Source: Acinetobacter sp. SAAs474
Lineage (GTDB): Bacteria > Pseudomonadota > Gammaproteobacteria > Pseudomonadales > Moraxellaceae
Assembly: GCF_032823475.1 (NCBI RefSeq)
Contig: NZ_CP127915.1
Coordinates: 124,001-188,000, forward strand
Length of the DNA stretch: 64,000 nucleotides
Reading direction: 5' to 3'
In this document: one piece after another, positions 8,346-16,668 of the stretch
How the letters are laid out: each line of letters opens with the position of its first letter
Numbering within the stretch: position 1 is the stretch's first letter
The notes under the pieces: model-generated
What the model was told of the DNA's origin: nothing
The model's input: only the letters and a program-made list of their open reading frames with translations
Database searches by the model: none
Position numbers and translations under genes: made by a program

Positions 8346-10863
8346 AACGACGTGCCTCTAAATTATCTTTACCATGAGTTGCCGCTTTATATATACAAGA
8401 GATTTCACCCAACCAAGCCACACCTTGTTGTTCTTTCAATGATAAAGTTGATTCACAAATATCACCATTTTCTTTAACAATAGTAATCACTGGATATTTT
8501 TTATCGACATCTAAAGAAAATTCACCATTAAAATCGGTTTTGGTTTTACCAATGTGGTTATTGAGCTGAACATGTGATGCAATTTCGCCATCTGGATAAC
8601 GAATACGCCCAAAAATCGTTACCATCTGTTTCACATCAGGTTCAATTTTGGCCACATTCCCTGGATATAACACCACGGTATTTTTACGTCCCTGACCAAT
8701 GCTGACACTATCCATTGAGTTTTTATCACTTCTTAATTCAACAGTATATTTTTTATAAGGTGCTAAAGGAATAAAATTACGATTACCACTTAAGGTATAA
8801 TCTTGACCATTAATCAATGCCGACATTTTGGTACCACGAGGTAAACCGGTATTGATCAACACGCCAGAACCAAAATTATTATTTCCAAGCCCGATCGAAA
8901 AATTCGAACTAGCAATCGAGCCTTGGGTAGTATAGTTAAAGTTTTTACTATGTGCCGATGCACTGGCAGATAAAGTGCCTGAATTAATGGTAGTTTGATA
9001 AGATAAATACGCAGATGCAGAGAAGTCATCCTGATTTAAATAATCATTTTCTCTTTTAATAACTTGTTTAACATCAACACCAATACCATTAATGATGCTA
9101 TTGCTAAAATTCTGTTTATAACTGGCATTAGCCAATAAATTACTATTACGGCTACTGATCCCCGCACTAAACCAGCGCGAAATTGGTAAACTGACATCAA
9201 CAAAAATATATTTATCTTGATCCGAACGTTGACTCTCATAGGTCGATTTTTGTATTCCCGTTCTTAAACTGATATTGGCATAACGGGTATTAAATAAGTT
9301 TTGAAAATATTCAATATTGGTATTGGAATACTCACGTAATAAGCTTTTAGAATAACTGACATTTAAAAAACCTAGGCGTTCATAAAGTTGTTTAAAGTTA
9401 AAACTCAAACCTGCATCAAAGCCATGATTTTCCGTAAAATATAGTTTATTGCCCTGTTCACTTTTATTATAAGACCCCCAAACACTACCATAGCCTTTTG
9501 GTAAGTTATAACTTAATGCAATTGACCCTAAATAAGAAGAATCTGTCGCCAGCATTGCTTGTGCTGTAATATTGGTATTTGGATTAAAGGATAAAGTTGT
9601 TTGTGCTTCTGCAACAGCATTTTCATCAAATGCATAAAACGTGGATCTCAATGCCAAACCAGAAAGTACATTATAGTTTTTAGCCAGAGCTGCACCCATC
9701 AGCCAGGTATCTTGTTTACTGACTGTATTTAAATAAAGACTATTATTATTCTGGTCTTGTTTATAATATTCCAGCATTCCACCAAATAATTGCCAGTCCA
9801 ATTTACCAGTGACACTGGAACTACGCCCATAAGATTTATTGACCTGAGCCGTTGTGGTAGTTTCCTGACCATCAATAATGGTTTTTAATTCAACATTATA
9901 AATACCATAAGGAAAGTTAGAGGTGTCAATTTCATGACTCCCCATGGAGAAATTTTGAATACTCAACAAACGACCATCACGGTAAATCTGTACCGTTCCA
10001 GCACTAGGTAAAAACACCACAATAGGAGTCAAAGACTGTTTATTATCTTCAATCACTGTATTACTTTTAGTCCCATAGCTGAAACCATAAATTTTACTGG
10101 TACTCAGTGCAGATAAACTGGCAATCGATTGCATACTCCAGGTATCCATCATCCCTGCAGCTAAACGACGTCCTGCAAAATCACGCTCATACATGGCCCG
10201 ATATAAATTGCTTTGTACGTTACTCGTTCCAATCCCATAAATAGAACCATTTAAATTAACATGATGCTCTTTATAAGAACTCATGCTGTCCAAACTTAAA
10301 TAGTTGGAAGAATTTGATAAACTATCATAGTCATTATAAGAATAACCAAAACGATAATTTAAAATGGAAGAAATTTCATTCGATGTCGCTTGAGCCAATA
10401 CATCTGAACGTGGAATTAAACTCGTTGCCAATGCATTACGATCTACGGCCAATTCCAGATACATCGATTCGAGATTCATATTTAATGTTGAATCATCATT
10501 CACTTTAATCTGCATACTATGATTAAAGCTTTGATCAAGGGTCTGTAAGCGATCTTTTAACGCTGGTGATAGGGTTGTGGTTTGCTGATAACCATTAAAA
10601 TCAATTGCCTCAACATATAATTGATCATTTTTATAAACAATTTTTGCATCCGCAACTTTCTGCTCACTCTTACCCTGTTTTATTGAGGCATCTTCTGTAT
10701 ATTTTAAATATACAGGGATACTAATCCCTTGTGCCAAAGCGCTCGACAATACCTCTGGGAAGGTATAATCCCCGACAACAATACGTTTTTCTCCAGCATA
10801 AGAGAACGTGGCCGCCAAAGTGCACCCCGTAAATAAAACGCTGGGCAATAAATGAGTTTTCAT
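8338..10863 (-). CDS. ecpC: Ecp-type pilus outer-membrane usher EcpC
   Basis: At 841 residues this equals the remembered length of E. coli EcpC. It has a signal peptide (ends near ATFSYA), an N-terminal domain that would receive chaperone-subunit complexes, a long beta-barrel of alternating strands, and a plug-like segment around VFLPSAGTVQIYRDGRLLS. The C-terminal part (GTKMSALINGQDYTLSGNRN, VELRSDKNSMDSV) fits the alpha-fimbrial (class 5/TcfC-like) ushers rather than PapC/FimD. It overlaps both neighbours (4 bp with ecpB, 8 bp with ecpD), which indicates one translationally coupled operon. Usher function: secretion pore and assembly platform for the pilus. Confidence 0.85.
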   Translation of the reverse strand: MKTHLLPSVLFTGCTLAATFSYAGEKRIVVGDYTFPEVLSSALAQGISIPVYLKYTEDASIKQGKSEQKVADAKIVYKNDQLYVEAIDFNGYQQTTTLSPALKDRLQTLDQSFNHSMQIKVNDDSTLNMNLESMYLELAVDRNALATSLIPRSDVLAQATSNEISSILNYRFGYSYNDYDSLSNSSNYLSLDSMSSYKEHHVNLNGSIYGIGTSNVQSNLYRAMYERDFAGRRLAAGMMDTWSMQSIASLSALSTSKIYGFSYGTKSNTVIEDNKQSLTPIVVFLPSAGTVQIYRDGRLLSIQNFSMGSHEIDTSNFPYGIYNVELKTIIDGQETTTTAQVNKSYGRSSSVTGKLDWQLFGGMLEYYKQDQNNNSLYLNTVSKQDTWLMGAALAKNYNVLSGLALRSTFYAFDENAVAEAQTTLSFNPNTNITAQAMLATDSSYLGSIALSYNLPKGYGSVWGSYNKSEQGNKLYFTENHGFDAGLSFNFKQLYERLGFLNVSYSKSLLREYSNTNIEYFQNLFNTRYANISLRTGIQKSTYESQRSDQDKYIFVDVSLPISRWFSAGISSRNSNLLANASYKQNFSNSIINGIGVDVKQVIKRENDYLNQDDFSASAYLSYQTTINSGTLSASASAHSKNFNYTTQGSIASSNFSIGLGNNNFGSGVLINTGLPRGTKMSALINGQDYTLSGNRNFIPLAPYKKYTVELRSDKNSMDSVSIGQGRKNTVVLYPGNVAKIEPDVKQMVTIFGRIRYPDGEIASHVQLNNHIGKTKTDFNGEFSLDVDKKYPVITIVKENGDICESTLSLKEQQGVAWLGEISCIYKAATHGKDNLEARRYD

Positions 10864-11537
10864 AGGCCTTTATTTACATTAATATATTGTCCAGCATACC
10901 AAATGCCTAAATGAGCTTTTGGCGCATTCCAATCAGTAAATTGTAATTTCACTGAAGTTCCAGGCATGACGTAATAGCGTTCACGACAGCCTTTCCCATC
11001 AATCTCTTTCTTCTTATCTAAACATGGACCTGCCGCAACAATACGAAAGCTGGCATTGCCGGTATTGGTAATGGTGCCATTGGCATATTGATAGTCGAGT
11101 TTGTCTTTACGTGGTGCAACCACTAAAATGGTATTAATAATCGCAGATGTGGTGGCAAGTGCCGCTTTATTGGCAGTATTGTCTTCTGCACCCAATACAG
11201 GGGCATCTAACCAAGATAAACGGTAATATCGTTCTTGATCATCTTCTGGTCCGGTATATAAAATTTTAAAAACATCTTTCCCCCCTCCAGGCAATACCAA
11301 TCCTGCAGGGGTCGATAATACTTCCTTATTGTCATCTTTGATAACAACACCTGCTGCTGTTGGAGAGGTTATTTTTTCTATTTTTAAGCCAATATAACGT
11401 GCAACATTGGTGGTGTTTTCAACTTCTTTAACAATATTTTTTTGATGTGAATCAATAATCGAGGTGATATCACCCACATTGACTGCATGACTATGAATTG
11501 AAATTAAACAAATACAAATAGAAAGAATTTTTTTCAT
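10860..11537 (-). CDS. ecpB: Ecp-type pilus chaperone EcpB
   Basis: The ATG at 11537 is chosen because it opens a clean signal peptide (MKKILSICICLISIHSHA); an ATG at 11558 would add seven charged residues before it. The protein of about 225 residues matches the length of E. coli EcpB (about 222). It carries the chaperone strand motif ERYYRLSWLDAPV and the VVAPRKDKLDYQY strand, with a Gly/Ala-rich TSPTAAGVV segment earlier. It would hold pilin subunits by donor-strand complementation in the periplasm before hand-over to the usher. A 10-bp hairpin lies between it and the pilin gene. Confidence 0.82.
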   Translation of the reverse strand: MKKILSICICLISIHSHAVNVGDITSIIDSHQKNIVKEVENTTNVARYIGLKIEKITSPTAAGVVIKDDNKEVLSTPAGLVLPGGGKDVFKILYTGPEDDQERYYRLSWLDAPVLGAEDNTANKAALATTSAIINTILVVAPRKDKLDYQYANGTITNTGNASFRIVAAGPCLDKKKEIDGKGCRERYYVMPGTSVKLQFTDWNAPKAHLGIWYAGQYINVNKGL

Positions 11538-11576
11538 TATTATCAGTCGCTCATCCATATTAATATCTGGGAAAGA

Positions 11577-11600
11577 TATGAGGGAATATTTTCCCTCATA
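11577..11600 (-). promoter_or_regulatory. Hairpin between pilin and chaperone genes
   Basis: A perfect 10-bp inverted repeat (11577-11586 with 11591-11600) with a 4-nt loop lies just after the ecpA stop. There is no T run on the minus strand. It is better read as an mRNA-stabilising or attenuating hairpin that raises pilin over usher expression than as a full terminator. Confidence 0.6.
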
Positions 11601-11617
11601 CCGTTACAACTACGACA

Positions 11618-12220
11618 TTATGGAGTGTCCGACCATAATGCAGTAAATTGAACTGCGACTTCACCATTCCACATCCCATCAGCCAATGATGAAAAGTCTG
11701 TAGCTGCGCTACCATCTGAAGTAGCATCATCAATGGTAAACTCAAAACTACCTTGCGCTGATTCACGCCCACTACTTGCATAAATAGATGATTGTGCAAG
11801 TGCATCTAAGCCAGCACTAACCATCGGATTTTTAGTGCTAATTAAAGTTGTTGGAGTCGCTTTGGTTAACTTTGTACCATTCCACGCCACACCGACATTT
11901 AAAGTAGATGCATCAGATCCACGTGTTAAGGTATTGCTAATCAATTGTGAAGTAAGCTGAAAATCAGTTGCGCCAGCTTGACCTTCAATGGTGACATCAA
12001 AGGCACCAGTTTGCGTATTAAATGCTTTTAAACCTTCTGCATATTGAAAGTTTAAAGATTTTAATGGAGTAACTACCAAAATTGATTGAGTGTCTTTTAC
12101 CGCAGTTGCATCCCATTTTGCAGTTGCAGATGCAGTGACAGGAAAATCAGCAGCAAAAGTTGCTGTAGCCATTAAAATAGATGATGATAACAATGCGAGT
12201 TTTGTAAGTTTATTTTTCAT
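11618..12220 (-). CDS. ecpA: Ecp-type major pilin EcpA
   Basis: The 200-residue protein has a signal peptide ending ATFAA and a mature domain strongly like E. coli EcpA: TAKWDATAVKDTQSILVVTP, then SLNFQYAEGLKAFNTQTGAF and ATDFQLTSQLISNTLTRG, which I recognise from memory. It is the major shaft subunit of the common pilus, assembled by donor-strand exchange. An AGAGG ribosome binding site lies 5 bp before the ATG. As in E. coli it is the first structural gene, and the order pilin, chaperone, usher, adhesin, chaperone is preserved. The LuxR-type regulator gene ecpR is not upstream; only a long AT-rich region and an insertion sequence are. Confidence 0.88.
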   Translation of the reverse strand: MKNKLTKLALLSSSILMATATFAADFPVTASATAKWDATAVKDTQSILVVTPLKSLNFQYAEGLKAFNTQTGAFDVTIEGQAGATDFQLTSQLISNTLTRGSDASTLNVGVAWNGTKLTKATPTTLISTKNPMVSAGLDALAQSSIYASSGRESAQGSFEFTIDDATSDGSAATDFSSLADGMWNGEVAVQFTALWSDTP

Positions 12221-12717
12221 AGAGACCTCTGAATATATTTAATTATCACTTAGTTCATGTGTCTTCATAATGATCATATATTGCTATAATTCTTATTTAA
12301 CATCATGAGATTAAGCCAGTTAAATATAAACAGTTGTCAAAAAAAATAATGCAGTGAATTATGTTATGAATTATGTATTCATGTTACTTAATTACCGCAT
12401 TACTTACATAATAATGCATAAAAAATAACCGTTTTTTTTACATAAAAACATCTTTGCTTACATTGATCACTTTATATACAAAATCTATGCAACGAATATC
12501 TTTTTGCATTAATAACGCTTTTTCAGTGCTCAAAAATAATCGCTTTTTTTCTTAATATTTAATTTGATTTTTAGTATTTATATATAACCTATACAAGGTA
12601 ATGACCTAATAAAATCAAAGCAGATAATCAAAATATCATTTCACTCAACGCATGATTTCGATCTCATTAAAATCAAAGCTACATTGGATACAACATATTG
12701 AATGATAAATTAAACTA
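12221..12717. other. AT-rich upstream region of the pilus operon
   Basis: About 500 bp of very AT-rich DNA with many A and T tracts and no credible gene lies between ecpA and the insertion sequence. It must carry the ecpA promoter. Its composition would suit silencing by an H-NS-like protein, which is inference. No ecpR relic was recognised. Confidence 0.5.
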
Positions 12718-13557
12718 GGGCGTGTCCTCATTTGAAGAATAATATTTAAACGCCTAGAATTAGGCTCTACTTTATCTCCATTTCAATATTTTTCAATGGC
12801 ACGTACTCTTCTCACAGATGATATTTGGCAACAGATTCAAGTAACAATGAAATTTCATGGTTGCTATAGCTCAAAGAACAGTAGAAATATTATGGAAGCT
12901 ATTTTATGGAAACTACGCACAGGTGCGACATGGCGTGATATTCCTCAAGAGTTTTGCCCTTGGAAAACTGCTTATAACCGTTTTAATCGCTGGGCTATGA
13001 AAGGCTTATGGGATAAATTTTTTTCAAACTACGAGGCAGCTTGGACCAAGAATGGGTATTCATTGATGGAAGCTACATACGCGCGCATCAGCATGCAAGT
13101 GGAGCTCGGCATGGCTTCGAGCGTGCAATTGGACAATCTCGTGGAGGACTCATAACAAAGATTCATCTTGCAACCGACGCGAATGGATTACCGATTGATT
13201 TTAAAATCACTGGGGGTGATGTCCATGACAGCCAAGTTGCAGAACACCTAATAGATCTAATTGAAACAGCAGATTATCTAATCGCGGACAAGGGATATGA
13301 TTCTGAATATATCAGGAAGTCTGCTAGAAATCGAAAAATGATACCTATTATTCCATTAAGATCAAATAGTAAGAAATTCAATCTTGATTTTGATAAGTAC
13401 TTATATTGCTTAAGACATTTAGTTGAGAATGCCTTTGCAAGATTAAAACACTTCCGTGCAATAGCAACTCGATTTGATAAACTCGCACGTAATTATCAGT
13501 CTATGATTTATATCGCCTGCATGTTCATTTGGTGTAAATCTAAATGAGGACACACCC
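12718..13557 (+). mobile_element. IS5-family (IS427-like) insertion sequence, 840 bp
   Basis: Terminal inverted repeats GGGCGTGTCCTCATTT (from 12718) and GGGTGTGTCCTCATTT (inward from 13557) match at 15 of 16 positions. The element is flanked by TA on both sides (12716-12717 and 13558-13559), within a CTAG context at each end, as expected for the IS5-family target site. It encodes a transposase in two overlapping frames, the arrangement of the IS427 subgroup. It appears complete and sits about 500 bp upstream of the pilin gene, pointing away from it. The exact IS name cannot be given without a database comparison. Confidence 0.88.
12796..13547 (+). CDS. IS5-family transposase made by -1 frameshifting (OrfA/OrfB)
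   Basis: OrfA (12796-13155) begins MARTLLTDDIWQQIQ and holds the N-terminal DNA-binding part (WKLRTGATWRDIPQEF). The catalytic part is in the -1 frame and runs to 13547: first Asp in FIDGSYIRAHQH, second in LIADKGYDS, and Glu in ENAFARLKHF, the DDE triad. Frame 0 codons TTT TTT TCA sit in a run of seven T (13018-13024). Slipping back one base there joins OrfA to OrfB into a protein of about 250 residues, the normal size. This is typical programmed frameshifting for the subgroup, although a simple inactivating frameshift cannot be excluded. Confidence 0.82.
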
Positions 13558-13777
13558 TAGATATTGAATGAGCAATAGCATTCAATCAAAGAAAAAATCG
13601 AGTAATTCAATGAGAAATTTAAGCACGTTAAGATGATATTGCTATGCTAAAAAGGTGATGAGCTTTATTGACTTTTCTCGTATGCCTATTACGATCTGGG
13701 GGTGTTTTCGCTATTACAAAAAAGCCTCATTTTTTACATCTGCCTCTCAATTTCATCTATAAACGCTGCACCCATCA

Positions 13778-14059
13778 ATGCGATTATCGTATATAAAGAA
13801 AAATACGCCTCATCACATTGAGATATCCATCTATGAATATAAAAAAATACGCGCTGGCCTAATCTTAAGTGTAACTACTTTCGTATTGGCTTCAACTGCT
13901 TTTGCGGCAGAACATGTGCAATATCAACAACAAAAACCACAGCAACATCATAGCAATCACACTAAAGCACAGCCAAAAACGAAACATATACCAACAAAAT
14001 CGCATCATCGGCCACATCATGCTCAATCAGTAAAAAAAATTGACACTTCAAAAATTTAA
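13778..14059 (+). CDS. Small secreted His/Gln-rich protein, start uncertain (possible frameshift)
   Basis: I do not recognise a family. The open frame encodes a typical signal peptide, IRAGLILSVTTFVLASTAFA, and a mature chain of about 50 residues rich in His, Gln, Lys and Pro (QQHHSNHTK, KSHHRPHH), reminiscent in style of acid-shock or metal-binding periplasmic proteins. The frame's own ATG at 13778 puts about 24 residues before the hydrophobic core. A better ATG at 13833 (MNIKK) is one base out of frame. It reads into a stop unless the seven-A run at 13841-13847 gains one A, which would give MNIKKIRAGLIL. The gene may be frameshifted, phase-variable or rescued by slippage. A strong terminator follows directly. 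Confidence 0.55.
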   Translation: MRLSYIKKNTPHHIEISIYEYKKIRAGLILSVTTFVLASTAFAAEHVQYQQQKPQQHHSNHTKAQPKTKHIPTKSHHRPHHAQSVKKIDTSKI

Positions 14060-14060
14060 C

Positions 14061-14094
14061 AGCGAGATATGCTGAGTGATATCTCGCTTTTTTT
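14061..14094. terminator. Bidirectional terminator between small secreted protein and GNAT genes
   Basis: A perfect 10-bp stem (14061-14070 with 14079-14088) with an 8-nt loop is followed by six T on the plus strand. A T-rich stretch also follows on the minus strand, so it can serve the convergent GNAT gene too. Confidence 0.85.
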
Positions 14095-14515
14095 AAGCGA
14101 AATGCATCTGCATCTGAATATGCGGAATTCCGCAATCTAGATAAGACCTTCCTTCAGATACAAATCCTAATTTTTCATAAAATGCAGTGGCATAACACTG
14201 TGCAGATAAAATTAAAAAGGGTCTTTGCTGCTGCTGTGCAAATTCAATAATCTGTTGCATCAACTTAAAACCAAGACCTGTTCCACGATATTCTTTTAAT
14301 ACCGCTACCCGTCCGATACGATGATCATCGGTTAATCTGGCCGTGGCAATCGCATATGAATCGATATAGATGACAAAATGGATACTCGATGCATCCAATT
14401 CATCCCACTCCTCGCTGGCAGGAATTTGCTGTTCTTCAATAAATACCTGTTGTCGAATAGATTTTGCATCTTGAGATAATTGACTCCAATCACCCGATTT
14501 AAATTGACCACTCAT
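14093..14515 (-). CDS. GNAT-family N-acetyltransferase (ElaA/YjcF-like)
   Basis: The 140-residue single-domain acetyltransferase starts with a long helix and IRQQVFIEEQQIPASEEWDELD, the signature of the ElaA/YjcF-like branch. The acetyl-CoA loop is KEYRGTGLGFKLMQQ at about residues 75-89, and ATAFYEKLGFVSEGRSYLD follows. The natural substrate of this branch is generally unknown. An AAGGAA ribosome binding site precedes the start. The stop codon overlaps the downstream terminator's T tract. It stands alone between two unrelated genes. Confidence 0.82.
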   Translation of the reverse strand: MSGQFKSGDWSQLSQDAKSIRQQVFIEEQQIPASEEWDELDASSIHFVIYIDSYAIATARLTDDHRIGRVAVLKEYRGTGLGFKLMQQIIEFAQQQQRPFLILSAQCYATAFYEKLGFVSEGRSYLDCGIPHIQMQMHFA

Positions 14516-14559
14516 CGTCCATAATTCCTTTAGGCTTAATCGATATCATGTAAAAATAC

Positions 14560-15777
14560 CTAACATTTACACCCTAAATCTTGTTGCTGCCATTGATTAT
14601 TTAACAATAGCTCTAAAGCATGTTGCTCAATACCATACATCTGTTTTAATGCAGCAATTTGCGCAAGCACATCTGCATCTGGCTGTTGTATATCTTGACG
14701 TTTGATGGCCAAAATCATTTTATTTTTACTGGTATGTTCCAAGGCAACAAATTCAAAAACCTTGGTTTCATAACCATACGCTTTAAGTAATAAGGCACGA
14801 ATGGTATCAGTTAACATTTCTGCTTGTTGTCCCGCATGAATACCAAATTGCAACATTGGTTGTAACACTTGAGGTGCTTGCAATTGTGGTCGTAATTCTT
14901 TATGACAACACGGCGCGCACATAATCACTTGTGCATGCAGACGAATGCCTGTGTGAATGGCAAAATCCGTTGCGATATCACATGCATGTAAGGCAATCAT
15001 GACATCTAACTGTTGTGGCTGATAGGTTCTGACATCTCCCTGAAAAAAATCCAAATCTTGAAAACCCGATTTTTCTGCTACGCCTTGACAAAACTCAACC
15101 ATCTTAGGATTCAGCTCTACACCAGTGATGCTAGGTTTTTGTTGATTTTTTTGCATATAATCATATAAGGCACAGGTTAAATAACCTTTACCCGAACCAA
15201 AATCAACCACATGTAAAGCATCATCCTTGGCTGGAATTTGCTGTAATGCACCTGCAAAGATTTCAACAAATTTATTAATTTGCTTCCACTTTTTCGCCAT
15301 ACTCGGAATGATTTGTGCATGAGTATCACTAATGCCTAAATGATATAAAAATGCACTATCCTGCTCAACATAACGCTGTTTAACGCGATCATGACTTTGT
15401 GGCTGTTTATTTTTAGACACATTTGTCTGAGGGTGAATATGCAACATGACTTTCTTTTTGTTTTTTTTCAACTGAATGATTTGATCCTGTAAAAATAAAT
15501 TGGCCTGTTTACATTGTGCCAGTAATTCTGCGACTACATCATATGCTGTAGGTAATGAATAATTTTTAGTGATGTCTTGTGTTGAATAATGATATAAAGC
15601 ACTTAAGTAAGCTTCACTTTGTAACATAATGACTCTCAAAGTGATTTTTTCTAAATCAACTAAACTGCCTTTATATTGACTTAAAACAACCTTTTCAAAA
15701 TTTTTATCTGCAACAGCCTGTTGAATTTTTTCTAAAAATTGTTGTTCCTGTCGTGTAACAGTAATCATTTGAGACAT
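14560..15777 (-). CDS. Class I SAM-dependent methyltransferase (Methyltransf_32-like)
   Basis: The 405-residue protein has a C-terminal Rossmann methyltransferase domain with a clear SAM-binding motif I, VVDFGSGKGYLTCALYDYM, at about residue 190, then ITGVELNPKMVEFC (motif II) and VMIALHACDIATDFAI. The motif ALHACD and a following CAPCCHKEL cysteine cluster resemble the Methyltransf_32 group, whose bacterial members have no firm substrate. The N-terminal 140 residues are helical and Lys/Gln-rich, perhaps for nucleic-acid binding. It is monocistronic, and the substrate is left open. Confidence 0.75.
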   Translation of the reverse strand: MSQMITVTRQEQQFLEKIQQAVADKNFEKVVLSQYKGSLVDLEKITLRVIMLQSEAYLSALYHYSTQDITKNYSLPTAYDVVAELLAQCKQANLFLQDQIIQLKKNKKKVMLHIHPQTNVSKNKQPQSHDRVKQRYVEQDSAFLYHLGISDTHAQIIPSMAKKWKQINKFVEIFAGALQQIPAKDDALHVVDFGSGKGYLTCALYDYMQKNQQKPSITGVELNPKMVEFCQGVAEKSGFQDLDFFQGDVRTYQPQQLDVMIALHACDIATDFAIHTGIRLHAQVIMCAPCCHKELRPQLQAPQVLQPMLQFGIHAGQQAEMLTDTIRALLLKAYGYETKVFEFVALEHTSKNKMILAIKRQDIQQPDADVLAQIAALKQMYGIEQHALELLLNNQWQQQDLGCKC

Positions 15778-15881
15778 GCGATTAACCTAAAAATAATGCT
15801 CTTTACAGTTTAAAGTGTATTACTTTAAATGCAAAATTAAATTATTATACAGTTGTATATTTTTATAAAGTATAAAACAGC

Positions 15882-16529
15882 ATGAAAAATAATCCTCCCC
15901 TCGTTGAAAGCTATGATGAGCAAGAAGAACGTATCAATTATCTCAGTCATGGTTTAGGTGCATTGCTTTCATTAATCGCAGGAGTATTGTTGATTATTAA
16001 AGGCGCTTATTTAGACATCGCACAGTGGAGTGCACTTTGGATATATGCGATCAGTTTAGTCGTATTATTCTCTGCATCTGCACTGTATCACAGGGCAACC
16101 ACAGCAGATCGTCGACATTTTTATAAAAAACTTGATCACACGGCAATTTATTATTTAATTGCAGGTACTTATACCCCATTTCTTGCGATTGCTATTCCAA
16201 CAGCGAAAGCACACTATTTACTTATTTTACTTTGGGTGATTGCACTGATTGGTACCTTATTTAAATTGGTTTTTATTCATACTTTCCAACGGATTTCACT
16301 GATTGCTTATTTGGTGATGGGATGGCTAGCATTACTGGTTATCGATGATATGAAACACTTCTTAAATGATCAAGCATTAACCTTACTGATCGCTGGCGGT
16401 ATAGCATACACGGTTGGTGCATTGTTTTATGCTTTAAAAAGCGTAAGATACACACACGCTATCTGGCATATTTTTGTACTGATGGGGGCAGGATTACAAT
16501 TCTTGTCAATCTATCTGTACGTGATTTAA
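15882..16529 (+). CDS. trhA: PAQR/hemolysin III family membrane protein TrhA
   Basis: The 215-residue protein has about seven membrane helices and the family motifs: NYLSHGLGALLSLIAG near the N-terminus, SASALYHRA, KKLDHTAIYYLIAGTYTPF in the middle, and AIWHIFVLMGAGLQF at the end. The conserved Ser, His and Asp residues correspond to the metal site of PAQR proteins. Bacterial TrhA members act in membrane-energy or fatty-acid homeostasis, and the old name hemolysin III is misleading. It is transcribed away from the methyltransferase gene and seems to stand alone. Confidence 0.88.
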   Translation: MKNNPPLVESYDEQEERINYLSHGLGALLSLIAGVLLIIKGAYLDIAQWSALWIYAISLVVLFSASALYHRATTADRRHFYKKLDHTAIYYLIAGTYTPFLAIAIPTAKAHYLLILLWVIALIGTLFKLVFIHTFQRISLIAYLVMGWLALLVIDDMKHFLNDQALTLLIAGGIAYTVGALFYALKSVRYTHAIWHIFVLMGAGLQFLSIYLYVI

Positions 16530-16668
16530 TCCTTTTATTCTCTGTATTTTAGTGACCCTAAACGTGTTGAAAAAAGGTTGCCGTTGTTTTTTTAAGAAAT
16601 TACGCCTTTTTTAAAAAGATTACGCTATTAAATCTAATTTTTTATTTTTAGTCAGTGTAAGGTCCTTT

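Noticed and set aside
12695..13571. 11-bp repeat ATATTGAATGA on both sides of the insertion sequence as a target duplication
   Set aside because: The copies are not adjacent to the element ends (about 12 bp away on the left, 3 bp on the right), and the TA flanks fit IS5-family biology; the repeat is AT-rich and probably coincidental.
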